Shown here: one piece after another, positions 33,187 through 40,903 of the stretch | Layout of the letters: every line of letters starts with the position of its first letter | Numbering within the stretch: the stretch's first letter is position 1 | Source of the DNA: Marine Group I thaumarchaeote | GTDB taxonomy: Archaea; Thermoproteota; Nitrososphaeria; Nitrososphaerales; Nitrosopumilaceae | DNA: 47,512 nt | NCBI GenBank assembly: GCA_013390375.1 | Contig: JACATA010000006.1 | Span: forward strand, 1-47,512 | Direction: 5' to 3' | The notes under the pieces: generated by a model | The model's database searches: none | Seen by the model: only the letters and a program-made list of their open reading frames with translations | What the model was told of the DNA's origin: nothing | Translations under genes and position numbers: made by a program

Positions 33187-33711
33187 CTAAATTTGCGGCA
33201 TGTCTGTAGGCAGATTTTCAATAAAGTAGTACTCAAGAAATCCGCCAGCCAGTAGCAGTCCAACCAGAATAGCCACCTCGAGCCCAATTACGCGTAAATC
33301 TGGGCGGATTGGCATTCTTTTGATCATCTTGTGGACGATCATATAGCTGCGGGACATTGCTATCGAATAGGCTGCAATTTCCATCAACCCAAAGGGTGAC
33401 ATGAATAGGATAGTCAGCGATGGAATGTTTGCTAGCATCGGGTTGGCGTCCTGCAGTACAGAAAAGGCCATTCCCGTAGAGAATGCTGCAAATGCACCCC
33501 ATGCAATGCCAAACCCTGGAATGAACATTGGAAGTGCAAGCAATGTGTTGTGGCCAAATATCCCAACAGCATCTATTTCGTCAATCAATGACTCAAGCTC
33601 TTCCAAAATTATTGCACTCTCTTCTTCAGAAACTTGAACCTCGGCACCAATTGCAAACGATGCAGAAAAAATTCCAAGAAAGACAAAGAACAGAACAATA
33701 CGGTTTAGCAT
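33187..33711 (-). CDS. SpoIIM/DUF95-family membrane protein
   Basis: 174 aa with a signal-like first helix, a short acidic exterior segment (EEESAIILEELESLIDE) and four more membrane segments. The family motifs are GHNTLLALPMFIPGFGIAWG and SPFGLMEIAAYSIAMSRSYM; they match the stage II sporulation M/DUF95 pattern, whose archaeal members have unknown function (transport or envelope remodelling suggested). ATG start. It runs in the opposite direction to the small gene that precedes it. Confidence 0.8.
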   Translation of the reverse strand: MLNRIVLFFVFLGIFSASFAIGAEVQVSEEESAIILEELESLIDEIDAVGIFGHNTLLALPMFIPGFGIAWGAFAAFSTGMAFSVLQDANPMLANIPSLTILFMSPFGLMEIAAYSIAMSRSYMIVHKMIKRMPIRPDLRVIGLEVAILVGLLLAGGFLEYYFIENLPTDMPQI

Positions 33712-33768
33712 CTATGAAACAAAAATCATCAGAACACTTGAATGTTTTCAGAGAAAAACTACCGGTTT

Positions 33769-33793
33769 GAAGACAGAAAAAAAAACTGTCTTC
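33769..33793. repeat. Perfect 8-bp inverted repeat with poly-A loop
   Basis: GAAGACAG (33769-33776), nine A, CTGTCTTC (33786-33793), about 60 bp upstream of the SpoIIM-like gene. On the minus strand the loop reads T9. It could be an RNA hairpin, an operator or a terminator for a transcript entering from the right; orientation cannot be decided. Confidence 0.6.
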
Positions 33794-33882
33794 ACGGTAT
33801 TATAGGGTTTATTCTTGGGCGCTTCATCTAGAATTTGCCCGGCGTTACCCTCAACACGCTTGATATTATTACGCGATTCCAG

Positions 33883-33915
33883 TATATAGATGCGATCTAT
33901 CAATTCTATATAGAT
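33883..33915. promoter_or_regulatory. TATATAGAT repeats and palindromes upstream of zinc mini-gene
   Basis: TATATAGAT occurs at 33883-33891 and 33907-33915, two turns of helix apart (24 bp). Overlapping palindromes: ATAGAT-GCG-ATCTAT (33886-33900) and TCTATATAGA (33905-33914). The second contains a TATA-box-like core 40-60 bp before the next ATGs. This arrangement suggests an operator overlapping a promoter for the downstream pair of genes. Confidence 0.45.
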
Positions 33916-33951
33916 TAGGCATGGGACGCATAATTTTGGTTTTTTTATGAG

Positions 33952-34080
33952 ATGATTCTATGGATAATCATGGATTCAGTCTGTCCCAAGTGTAAAAGGG
34001 ATCTAAGAAAGCATACCAGAAAAGAATTGGTAAAGTGTTCTTTGAAATATTGGGTATCAGATTGGAAAAAAAAGGATTGA
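33952..34080 (+). CDS. 42-aa zinc-binding mini-protein
   Basis: ATG at 33952 (42 aa) or in-frame ATG at 33970 (36 aa), TGA at 34078. It contains CPKC, then a His (KH), and a further Cys in KCSLKYW, so it could bind one zinc; the C-terminus is basic (WKKKD). Eight bp separate it from the split-barrel enzyme gene, suggesting an operon. Coding status inferred from frame and motif. Confidence 0.5.
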   Translation: MILWIIMDSVCPKCKRDLRKHTRKELVKCSLKYWVSDWKKKD

Positions 34081-34087
34081 GGAAGTT

Positions 34088-34555
34088 ATGAAGATTGTTC
34101 ATGGCAGTCCAGGTTTTGGTTCCCAATTGACAGAAGAACAAACCGTCAAGTTTCTCACAGATAAAAAACTAAATCTTTTACTTGGTACTGTTGACAAGAA
34201 CGGTGATCCGTTCATCCATCCTGTCTGGTTTTTGTATGAAAACGAAAAACTGTATGTTGAAACATCCAAGACATCAAAGAAGGTTCAAAACACTCGACAC
34301 AAGAATATGGTGTACTTTTGTATCGACGACGAGAATCTTCCATACATGGGCGTCAGGGGAAGGGCCTTGGTGAAAATATCAACGGACGTTGAAAACAACA
34401 TACCGATAGCTGAAAGAATTATGATAAAGTATACTGGTGACTTGGAAAACAAAGTAGCAAAAGTATTGATGGACGGAGTAAAAGCAGGTCAATCAGCCAT
34501 CTTGGAAATTAGTCCGGTATATTATTCCACGTGGGATCACAGCGAGACTCCATGA
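34088..34555 (+). CDS. Split-barrel flavin/F420-binding oxidoreductase (PNPOx-like)
   Basis: 155 aa. Signature LLLGTVDKNGDPFIHPVWFLYEN followed by KLYVETSKTSKKVQN (phosphate-binding region), GVRGRALVKISTDVENN and a C-terminal ISPVYYSTWDH. The family binds FMN or F420; the TSKTSKKVQN motif and NGDPxxxPVW core are seen in F420-dependent members as well as PNPOx-like FMN proteins. F420 biosynthesis genes occur in the same window, so F420 use is possible. ATG start. Confidence 0.85.
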   Translation: MKIVHGSPGFGSQLTEEQTVKFLTDKKLNLLLGTVDKNGDPFIHPVWFLYENEKLYVETSKTSKKVQNTRHKNMVYFCIDDENLPYMGVRGRALVKISTDVENNIPIAERIMIKYTGDLENKVAKVLMDGVKAGQSAILEISPVYYSTWDHSETP

Positions 34556-34851
34556 GATTATCCTGAATGATATTTTTCATGTAAAAGTTCTGCTTACCAA
34601 TTTTCATGTGACAAATAATCTAAGATTTAATTTCAAATGGTTTTGAATCAGGTCTATTCTTCTTCTTCTTCTTCATTAATGTTAGAAGTGCTTCTGTTAG
34701 GTCTGATTGGAATGTAGATTTTTGTCATTAACTGAAATATGGTAAAAAAACTAGTGGATATGAAACTGGGTTATCAAAGATTGGCTAAATTGTTATTTTG
34801 AATAGATCATTTGGAAATCAACAAATATTCTAATATCAAATCGGAGAATTG
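34556..34851. other. 296-bp low-coding gap
   Basis: No strong gene. A 24-aa minus-strand frame (34654-34728; begins MTKIYIPIRPNR and ends in six Glu from a TTC repeat) is too short to claim. No inverted repeats of note. The length could hold promoters for transcripts on both sides. Confidence 0.35.
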
Positions 34852-35325
34852 TTATTGAATTTTGCATTCAATGGAAATTGATTTTGCTGTAGTATAGTAA
34901 ACTAGACACAGAAGCCCAAGTGAAGCAAGGCGAAGTGGGATTTCATAATTTGTTAAAAATGCGGTTGCTGTTCCAGCTACAGTTCCAAATGTAGATATGA
35001 TTGAAAAACCGATCGGGCCACAGCTGCAAATTCCAGCTGAGGCGCCAATTATGGAACCAAGTAAACTTCCACCAATTTTTGTTGTACTTTTTTGTAGAGT
35101 TCTTATTCTGTAAATGTTCATGGGAATTACAACTGCTGACATAAAAGAAATGGCGACAAGCAATGTAAAACCAAACGTCCTGTCTTCAATTACATGAATC
35201 ACAAAAAAGGGTTCAATAAAAAGAAATTCAGACAGTATGGATAGCGGTATAAGCATACAAACAAAAATTATTCCGGCAAGAAGAACATATGAATAACTTG
35301 AAAACACCAGCTTAAAGTGATTCAA
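34852..35325 (-). CDS. Four-helix membrane protein with CxC motif, next to DsbA
   Basis: 157 aa, about four membrane segments. A Cys-Ser-Cys (residues 100 and 102) lies in a loop or helix start (GASAGICSCGPIGFS), between Gly-rich, probably close-packed helices. TTG start one base after the stop of the DsbA gene, so the two are co-translated. Redox-active CxC in membrane plus DsbA neighbour suggests an electron partner that reoxidises or reduces the thioredoxin-fold protein, but it matches no known DsbB or VKOR pattern that I can see. Function inferred. Confidence 0.72.
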   Translation of the reverse strand: MNHFKLVFSSYSYVLLAGIIFVCMLIPLSILSEFLFIEPFFVIHVIEDRTFGFTLLVAISFMSAVVIPMNIYRIRTLQKSTTKIGGSLLGSIIGASAGICSCGPIGFSIISTFGTVAGTATAFLTNYEIPLRLASLGLLCLVYYTTAKSISIECKIQ

Positions 35326-35326
35326 T

Positions 35327-35998
35327 TCAAAGCATTGATTCTATTGTTGCTGCAAATACAGAATATGGTTGTGCTCCAGCAAATTTTTTTGTTGTACCAT
35401 CCGATGAAATTATTATAAATGTTGGCGTAGATTGTACGCCATTTTTTACCGCTTCGTTATAATTTGCCTTGACACGTATTTTATACTTTGAAGAATCCAT
35501 ACAGTCGTTAAATTCATCCATGTTCATCTCCAACGTGAATGCAAATGAGTTGAGTCTGTCTTGGTTAGCCCACCCACTGTCAGGTGCTCCATCTTGAAAA
35601 GTGTAAAGCATTGTGTGGTACTCCCAATACTTTCCTTGATCCTCAGCACAGTAAGATGCTTGTGCAGCTGTTATGGAATCACGCCCCAAGAATGGCAGAT
35701 CGACAAAAACTAGTTTTGCCTTTCCTGTTTCTATATAATTATCAATTAGAGTAGATCTAGTATTGTGGAACCAGTAGTAACAAGATTCACATTGATAATC
35801 ACCAAACTCTACTATTGTTATAGGAGCGCTCTCTGAACCTAATGCAGGTGAACCGTTTTCAAGATTTATCATTGAAGTCGGTTTTATCATAGGCATATTT
35901 TGTGCCTCAAGAAGGGAAAAATAGTATGAGGAAAACCCAGCAATCACAATTATAACAATACCAAAAAATGCCGCTGCAACGATAATATTTCTGTTCAT
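35327..35998 (-). CDS. Membrane-anchored DsbA-type thioredoxin-fold protein
   Basis: 223 aa. Residues 8-30 anchor it; the exterior domain holds the active-site CESC (Cys70-Cys73) in FGDYQCESCYYW, a helical insertion, and the cis-Pro loop QSTPTFII near the end. This is the DsbA/thioredoxin_4 arrangement, so it probably forms or reshuffles disulfides in exported proteins. ATG start. It is coupled to the CxC membrane protein gene that follows. Ammonia-oxidising archaea export many cupredoxins and other Cys proteins, which would suit it. Confidence 0.92.
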   Translation of the reverse strand: MNRNIIVAAAFFGIVIIVIAGFSSYYFSLLEAQNMPMIKPTSMINLENGSPALGSESAPITIVEFGDYQCESCYYWFHNTRSTLIDNYIETGKAKLVFVDLPFLGRDSITAAQASYCAEDQGKYWEYHTMLYTFQDGAPDSGWANQDRLNSFAFTLEMNMDEFNDCMDSSKYKIRVKANYNEAVKNGVQSTPTFIIISSDGTTKKFAGAQPYSVFAATIESML

Positions 35999-36040
35999 TT
36001 CATATTAGATTTTTTTAGAATTAAAAAAGCTATGCAAGTT

Positions 36041-36223
36041 TTAATTTGTTATTTTTTTCCTAAAGATGTCTGTGATTTTCTGGACTGCTATATCAATTGG
36101 GCATGTTTCACAGTAAATGCCGTGCTGGTGTTGAAAATGCTTCTCGAGTCCTTCTTTGGTGAAAAATGAGGCACCACATTCATCGCAAAGGTGTTCTGAT
36201 TGTGAATTACTTCCCCTGGACAA
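36041..36223 (-). CDS. 60-aa C2H2 zinc-finger protein
   Basis: Carries LCDECGASFFTKEGLEKHFQ and then HxH, a classic single C2H2 finger with CxxC and Hx3-4H, followed by CETCPID. The first in-frame start candidate is TTG at 36271, but a TATA-like TTTATATTC lies at about 36246-36254 on the minus strand, so a leaderless start at TTG 36223 (60 aa) fits better. Alternative start leaves the finger unchanged. Possible transcription factor; not recognised. Confidence 0.65.
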   Translation of the reverse strand: MSRGSNSQSEHLCDECGASFFTKEGLEKHFQHQHGIYCETCPIDIAVQKITDIFRKKITN

Positions 36224-36298
36224 TGATTTACATGATGATTTTATGAATATAAACAGTCCAGTATAGAACAAATTTTTGGATAATTGGTACGATTTTGG

Positions 36299-36667
36299 CT
36301 ATAAATAATGAATTTTAACGTGGTTGTTATGCTCGACTTCATACCTAGTCACATGACCACAATGTGCACATGAAAACATCTCACCAACAGGTTTTGCTGA
36401 ACGTTCAATCTTCTTGCCAAAAATTGATTTGATTACAACATAATCTCCATTTGAGATTACGCCAAAATTACTTTTCTCCCCTATCGATTCTAAGAATTCT
36501 TTAACTGCAGTTATAACTTTAGCTTGATCAACGGGTTCATCATCCACAATGGGAGCCAATACAAACTGGTGTAATTTCATTGCAGGCATAGCTACTACCT
36601 GATCTGAGACATATATTGCAAGTTCGTGAAGTATTGATTCTACATCCTTACAGTCTACAGTAATCAT
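36299..36667 (-). CDS. Protein with C-terminal C2H2-like zinc finger
   Basis: 122 aa from ATG 36667. The N-terminal 90 residues are alpha/beta (ESILHELAIYVSDQVVAMPA); the end has CAHCGHVTRYEVEHNNHVKIH, one C2H2 motif (CxxC, HxxxxxH). A domain plus finger suggests a DNA- or RNA-binding regulator. Followed by another finger gene (36041-36223) on the same strand. No family name. The ORF from TTG 36679 was rejected in favour of the ATG. Confidence 0.68.
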   Translation of the reverse strand: MITVDCKDVESILHELAIYVSDQVVAMPAMKLHQFVLAPIVDDEPVDQAKVITAVKEFLESIGEKSNFGVISNGDYVVIKSIFGKKIERSAKPVGEMFSCAHCGHVTRYEVEHNNHVKIHYL

Positions 36668-36698
36668 GTAGATTTGCAAGTAACAGCGTCATTTATTT

Positions 36699-37955
36699 TT
36701 GCTGTTTAACATAGGCTGCTGTCAATACTTAGTCAATAATGTTCTCGACAAAGAAGATATTTTTGATGATCTTTTACAAGAGTACATGAAGATATCATCT
36801 AATTTTTCTAGTTCTGAGATAAGAAAGAGAATTCAAAGTAATTGGCAAGAATATCTGTCAAAATATGGAAATCTTTTCACGTCAGATTCAATTAGTGGTT
36901 CTAGTCCTCCTTCAGTTTTTGTTGGTTCATATGGATATCCCAAAGTTGGCGTAGGACCAATGCTGCCGCCTATACATGGAGATACTACTTTACTTGATAA
37001 TCCTGAACAGTGGCTTGGAAAAAGTCTAGAAGAGATTGTAAACTTTAGACTTAATTTAGTTAGAGGTGTTCAAAAGTTAACAGTAGAAAATACACAAGGT
37101 AGATTCATTGAAAATCTTCATGAAGTTGCTATGTCTTCACGTTCAATCGATTCTGATCTACAATTCCATAAAACTACTTTTCCAGTAACCACAATAGATG
37201 GAGAAAGTCCACCGTTTGGTCCCATCGGAGATATAAAATCAGCCAAGTTTTCAGGTGGCAGGGCAGAAAAATCAATTGAACGGGTTTACTATGATCATGA
37301 TCTAAAGGCACAGGATGCAGTACTAACATTGTATAACAGCGGTATTGAGATTTCAAAAATTCAAAAATGTTTTAGTGTTGGGATGTTTGGTAAAAAAAGA
37401 AAACTTGTTCCAACAAAATGGAGTATTACAGCTACTGATGACATCATATCAAAATCACTTGTATCCGAAGTTCTAGAATTTGATTTGATTGATTCCTGTC
37501 GCGTTTTTTCACATGATCATTTAGGAAATATGTTTTCAGTTATTTTGTTCCCTCATCGTTGGATTTTTGAGATGCTGGAAGCATGGCATGACGGAAATAA
37601 TATTGGCTTTGGTTTTGATAGTGAAGACGCAAGGGGAATTGATCACCCACCTGCAATTGCCGGTGCATATTTTGCAGCAAAGCTTGGTGTGGCAGAGTAT
37701 CTTGCGGAGAAAAAGATTCAAGCCGCTGTTCTTGTGCTGCGTGAAATTAGACCAGAATACGCAGTTCCTGTGGGCGTTTGGCAGATTAGAGAAGCTATAC
37801 GTGCAGCAATGAAAAAAGAGCCATATATTGCAGAAAGTTTTGATGACGGAACTAGTTTTGCATCAAAAAGAATGAGTGTAGGTAAATCTGAATGGCTTTC
37901 TAGGGGCAGGTTGCTTAAGATGTTAAAGCAAAAATCAATTTCTGAATTTTTTTAA
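36699..37955 (+). CDS. Nre-family DNA repair protein with PIP box
   Basis: 418 aa matching archaeal NreA/B: SPPSVFVGSYGYPKVGVGPMLPP and the C-terminal EAIRAAMKKEPY are conserved segments, and the very end QKSISEFF is a textbook PCNA-interacting peptide. The family helps repair DNA damage (mitomycin sensitivity in knock-outs). The usual N-terminal zinc knuckle is not seen; the TTG start is the earliest in-frame candidate, so the exact N-terminus is uncertain. Divergent from the zinc-finger gene at 36667. Confidence 0.88.
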   Translation: MLFNIGCCQYLVNNVLDKEDIFDDLLQEYMKISSNFSSSEIRKRIQSNWQEYLSKYGNLFTSDSISGSSPPSVFVGSYGYPKVGVGPMLPPIHGDTTLLDNPEQWLGKSLEEIVNFRLNLVRGVQKLTVENTQGRFIENLHEVAMSSRSIDSDLQFHKTTFPVTTIDGESPPFGPIGDIKSAKFSGGRAEKSIERVYYDHDLKAQDAVLTLYNSGIEISKIQKCFSVGMFGKKRKLVPTKWSITATDDIISKSLVSEVLEFDLIDSCRVFSHDHLGNMFSVILFPHRWIFEMLEAWHDGNNIGFGFDSEDARGIDHPPAIAGAYFAAKLGVAEYLAEKKIQAAVLVLREIRPEYAVPVGVWQIREAIRAAMKKEPYIAESFDDGTSFASKRMSVGKSEWLSRGRLLKMLKQKSISEFF

Positions 37956-38012
37956 TAGTATCAAGGCGATTTCTCCGGTATAGCTTATTTATTGAACTTT
38001 TTTAAATTGACA

Positions 38013-38969
38013 ATGATGCATAAAAACACAATCCTTGCTATACTGCTAATCGCAAGTCCTATTCTATTTGTATTTGTTGCATATTCAGACACGTTTAGTA
38101 TGAGCTGGAATCAAGGGCGTGGCGGATTTCTGTTTGGGCTTGCATTTATTGTAGCAGAGATCGTAGGAATAAAATTTGTAGTTTCAAAAAACCGTTTAAT
38201 TTTTGGAATTCCCCTAGCTATTGCTACAATACTTTATTTTGTTGCATTAGACTTTGGATTACACGATTACATACTGAATGCAGCACCTGCGTTTAATGTT
38301 GTGGGTTGTGAGGTGGCAAATCCTCAGGGCTGTATTTATTCTTGGGGATGGTTGTGGGATTTTGTAATAATAACAATTTTTGTAATTTCTGCTGCGGTAA
38401 TTTTGTTTGGTAAAAAATGGATTAGAATAGTTATTGCAGGTCCAGTTTTTCTTGGAGGAAGTGCGATAATCTTATCCCTAGATACATTTTTTCCATTTGA
38501 CACATTAGGTCCATTACAATATTTTGTTCCGTATTTGGTTGAAGCAAATGTCTGGATCATTAACGCACTTGAACTTGGAATTGCCACGGGAAGAGACAAT
38601 CTTATGTTTTTGAAAGGTGATCACGGTCCATTTGTATTGCAAGTCTTTTGGCCATCAGCTGGCGTACATAGCATAATTATCTATTCGCTTGTGATGATGG
38701 CATTTTTGTTGAAGATGAATATTCAGCGTAACAGGAAGGCTCTGTATTTTGGTCTAGGAATAATAGGTACAATCATAATTAATTTAATTAGAATTTTTTC
38801 ACTATCAGTATTCGCGTTAAAGGTTTCTACGAATCCAGTTGAATTTGAGGAGTATCATTCAATTGCTGGTGAAATAATGTTTTTGCCGTGGCTGTTTGTC
38901 TTTTTACTTGTTGTAACTGTAATTGAAACGAAGCGAATGAAGAAAAAAGAAACATCAGTTCAAAAATAA
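38013..38969 (+). CDS. Thaumarchaeosortase-like multispan membrane protein
   Basis: 318 aa with about eight membrane helices, of the exosortase/archaeosortase type. The conserved Asn-Arg (NLIRI, Arg260) and His (HSIAGE, His282) are placed as in that family, but the Cys position reads Ser (WPSAGVHSII, Ser215). Archaeosortases cut and re-attach C-terminal-anchored proteins. I start at ATG 38013: the TTG at 37992 lies on the TATA-like ATTTATTGA. Function as a Ser-type transpeptidase is inferred. Confidence 0.75.
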   Translation: MMHKNTILAILLIASPILFVFVAYSDTFSMSWNQGRGGFLFGLAFIVAEIVGIKFVVSKNRLIFGIPLAIATILYFVALDFGLHDYILNAAPAFNVVGCEVANPQGCIYSWGWLWDFVIITIFVISAAVILFGKKWIRIVIAGPVFLGGSAIILSLDTFFPFDTLGPLQYFVPYLVEANVWIINALELGIATGRDNLMFLKGDHGPFVLQVFWPSAGVHSIIIYSLVMMAFLLKMNIQRNRKALYFGLGIIGTIIINLIRIFSLSVFALKVSTNPVEFEEYHSIAGEIMFLPWLFVFLLVVTVIETKRMKKKETSVQK

Positions 38970-40054
38970 CTTGTTATATCACTTTGACCTTCTATATCTG
39001 ATAATTCAGATACCTTAACACCAAGCCTTCTTACCAGTGTTGATTGATCCTCAAGCACCTCCTTAAGTAACTGTCTTGAGACTTTTTTCAGCTCGTCTAG
39101 CCTGAAGGTAGGATTTCTTAACATTCTAGATCTTGTTTTAGTAGAAAGATCATCTTGTGTGAGATGTATTCCAACTGATCTGAACATCTTATTCTCCTTG
39201 AGAATAGACAAATGCAATTTTTCACATAATTCAAGAAGACTTTTTTCCAGAAATGCATAATCAACTGAATCTTCCCTTAATGTGGAAATTTTGCTTAATT
39301 GTAACGTAGGCGCTCTTATAGTTACAGGCTCATCATCGATTCCTCTTATGGCATTGTAGATGTACGTTCCAGATTTTCTACCAAACATATTGATCAATGC
39401 AAAAATGTCAAGGCTTTTTGCTTCTGAAATAGTTTCAATGTTTTCCTCTGCTAATTTTTGCTGCGTCTTTTTTCCGATACCATGTATGTCACTTAGATTT
39501 AATGTCTCCATAAATTCGGAAATGTTGTCTGGAGTAACAGTGGTTAATCCGTCAGGTTTCTTATAGCCTGATGCAATTTTTGATAATAGTTTGTTAGGTG
39601 ATATGCCAACAGAGCATGTTAGTTTAGTTTTTTCCCTAACCTCATTTTTAATCTGCTGTGCAATATGGCTAGCCTTGGTGAAATCTCGCTCAACTTTTTC
39701 TGACACATCAAGATAGGCCTCGTCCCGTCCAACATATTCAAAGACATCAGCAAATTTTTTGATTATATTCATAGATTTCTCAGACATGTCTGAATAATAT
39801 TCAAAGTCAGCAGGCAGAAAAGCGGAATCAGTTCTATTCTTTAGCTTTTGTTTTGCAGACAATATTGATAGACCTGATTTTACCCCAAATTCCCTTGCCG
39901 TATAATTTGCAGTAGCAATGGCGCCACTATCACCACCTCTATCAGAGAACATGCAGACAACTACTGGCTTTGTTTTTAGATCAGGCGTTCTAATTTCCTC
40001 ACATTGTGCATAAAAATAATCAAAATCAATATGCAGTACAATTCTTTGCTTCAT
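38960..40054 (-). CDS. dpo4: DNA polymerase IV (Y-family, DinB/Dpo4)
   Basis: A translesion DNA polymerase. 364 aa: catalytic Asp10 in HIDFDYFYAQ, and Asp111-Glu112 in GRDEAYLDVS, HhH region GIGKKTQQKLAEENI, little-finger domain and a C-terminal PCNA peptide QSDITSYF (357-364). No insertions or deletions against the family. ATG start at 40054. It shares 10 bases at its 3' end with the archaeosortase-like gene. It lies one gene away from Nre, another PCNA client. Confidence 0.96.
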   Translation of the reverse strand: MKQRIVLHIDFDYFYAQCEEIRTPDLKTKPVVVCMFSDRGGDSGAIATANYTAREFGVKSGLSILSAKQKLKNRTDSAFLPADFEYYSDMSEKSMNIIKKFADVFEYVGRDEAYLDVSEKVERDFTKASHIAQQIKNEVREKTKLTCSVGISPNKLLSKIASGYKKPDGLTTVTPDNISEFMETLNLSDIHGIGKKTQQKLAEENIETISEAKSLDIFALINMFGRKSGTYIYNAIRGIDDEPVTIRAPTLQLSKISTLREDSVDYAFLEKSLLELCEKLHLSILKENKMFRSVGIHLTQDDLSTKTRSRMLRNPTFRLDELKKVSRQLLKEVLEDQSTLVRRLGVKVSELSDIEGQSDITSYF

Positions 40055-40081
40055 AAATTAGATAATACAAAAGGGGATATT

Positions 40082-40378
40082 ATGATATCGAAAAGACAAT
40101 TAACTGGTGGTATAAAAAATAATTCAATCATGTCATATCCTCTATCATCTGGTAAAGATGGAATTAAAATCCAGCCTGACAAAATGGAACCCGAAACATT
40201 GTATCATTGTATTCATCAAAACAAAATCATGCTAGTCTACAAAGATCACAATGAAATTTTAAATTGTTATGAGATTGATGACGATGAAATTGTTTCGATG
40301 GTAAAAACATCAAACAAAGATGACATTGAAAAAATTCTAGAAGAATATATTGAAAAAGAAAATTTGAGAAAAAAGTAA
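40082..40378 (+). CDS. 98-aa conserved hypothetical protein
   Basis: ATG at 40082. Mixed alpha/beta with HCIHQNKIMLVYKDHNEILN and an acidic C-terminal helix (DDIEKILEEYIEKENL). A longer frame to 40004 overlaps the polymerase start on the other strand and was rejected. No domain recognised. Directly upstream of Alba, 45 bp apart. Confidence 0.6.
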   Translation: MISKRQLTGGIKNNSIMSYPLSSGKDGIKIQPDKMEPETLYHCIHQNKIMLVYKDHNEILNCYEIDDDEIVSMVKTSNKDDIEKILEEYIEKENLRKK

Positions 40379-40423
40379 TTGGTTCATAAACTTTTAATCA
40401 TATACTAATACAGTTATAATAAA

Positions 40424-40858
40424 ATGGATTCTGAGAATAAAAAAAGTGATGCGGAAGAAATACTTTCTGAATTTCAAAAAACTCATGTAGATGAACCTGT
40501 TGAAGAACCACAAGCAGAGGCTGAACCACAAGCAGAGGCTGAACCACAAGCAGAGAAAGAATCAAAACCAACGCATGAAACACATAACACAATTTTCATA
40601 GGAATAAAACCAATTATGTCATATGTGACTGCAACTTTGACACAACTTGCATCTTTACCGATTGTCACAATAGCAGGGCGTGGCAAGCGTATTACTCAGG
40701 CAATTGATGTTTCTCAAATGATTGTAAAACGAATGAATGAGGTTGGTTATGAGATTGGTGATGTTCGTATATCTTCTGATTCATTAGTATCTAAGGATGG
40801 TAAAAAACGCAATGTGTCAAAAATTGAAATTGATTTGAAAAATTCTTCCAGTAATTAA
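40424..40858 (+). CDS. alba: Alba-family chromatin/RNA-binding protein with acidic N-terminal repeat
   Basis: 144 aa. Residues 55-140 are the Alba domain: FIGIKPIMSYVTATLTQL, RGKRITQAIDVSQMI and ISKIEID-type ending; it dimerises and coats DNA or binds RNA. The first 54 residues are an unusual acidic extension containing a repeated six-residue unit EPQAEA. Canonical Alba proteins are about 90 aa with no such tail, so this one may tune DNA affinity or bind partners. ATG start. Confidence 0.93.
   Translation: MDSENKKSDAEEILSEFQKTHVDEPVEEPQAEAEPQAEAEPQAEKESKPTHETHNTIFIGIKPIMSYVTATLTQLASLPIVTIAGRGKRITQAIDVSQMIVKRMNEVGYEIGDVRISSDSLVSKDGKKRNVSKIEIDLKNSSSN
40505..40555 (+). repeat. 18-bp tandem repeat in the Alba gene
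   Basis: GAACCACAAGCAGAGGCT occurs at 40505-40522 and 40523-40540, and its first 15 bases again at 40541-40555. Identical at base level, so recently expanded or maintained by slippage; it encodes EPQAEA units. Copy number is likely to vary between strains. Confidence 0.9.
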
Positions 40859-40903
40859 ACAGAACTTAACTAAAAATATAATTTCAAAACATGGTAATAG
40901 TGT

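Noticed and set aside
34654-34728. 24-aa minus-strand frame ending in six Glu
   Set aside because: Too short and partly a simple TTC repeat; no neighbour or motif supports it.
40004-40081. N-terminal extension of the 98-aa gene at 40082
   Set aside because: Overlaps the polymerase IV start region on the opposite strand; the ATG at 40082 is adequate.
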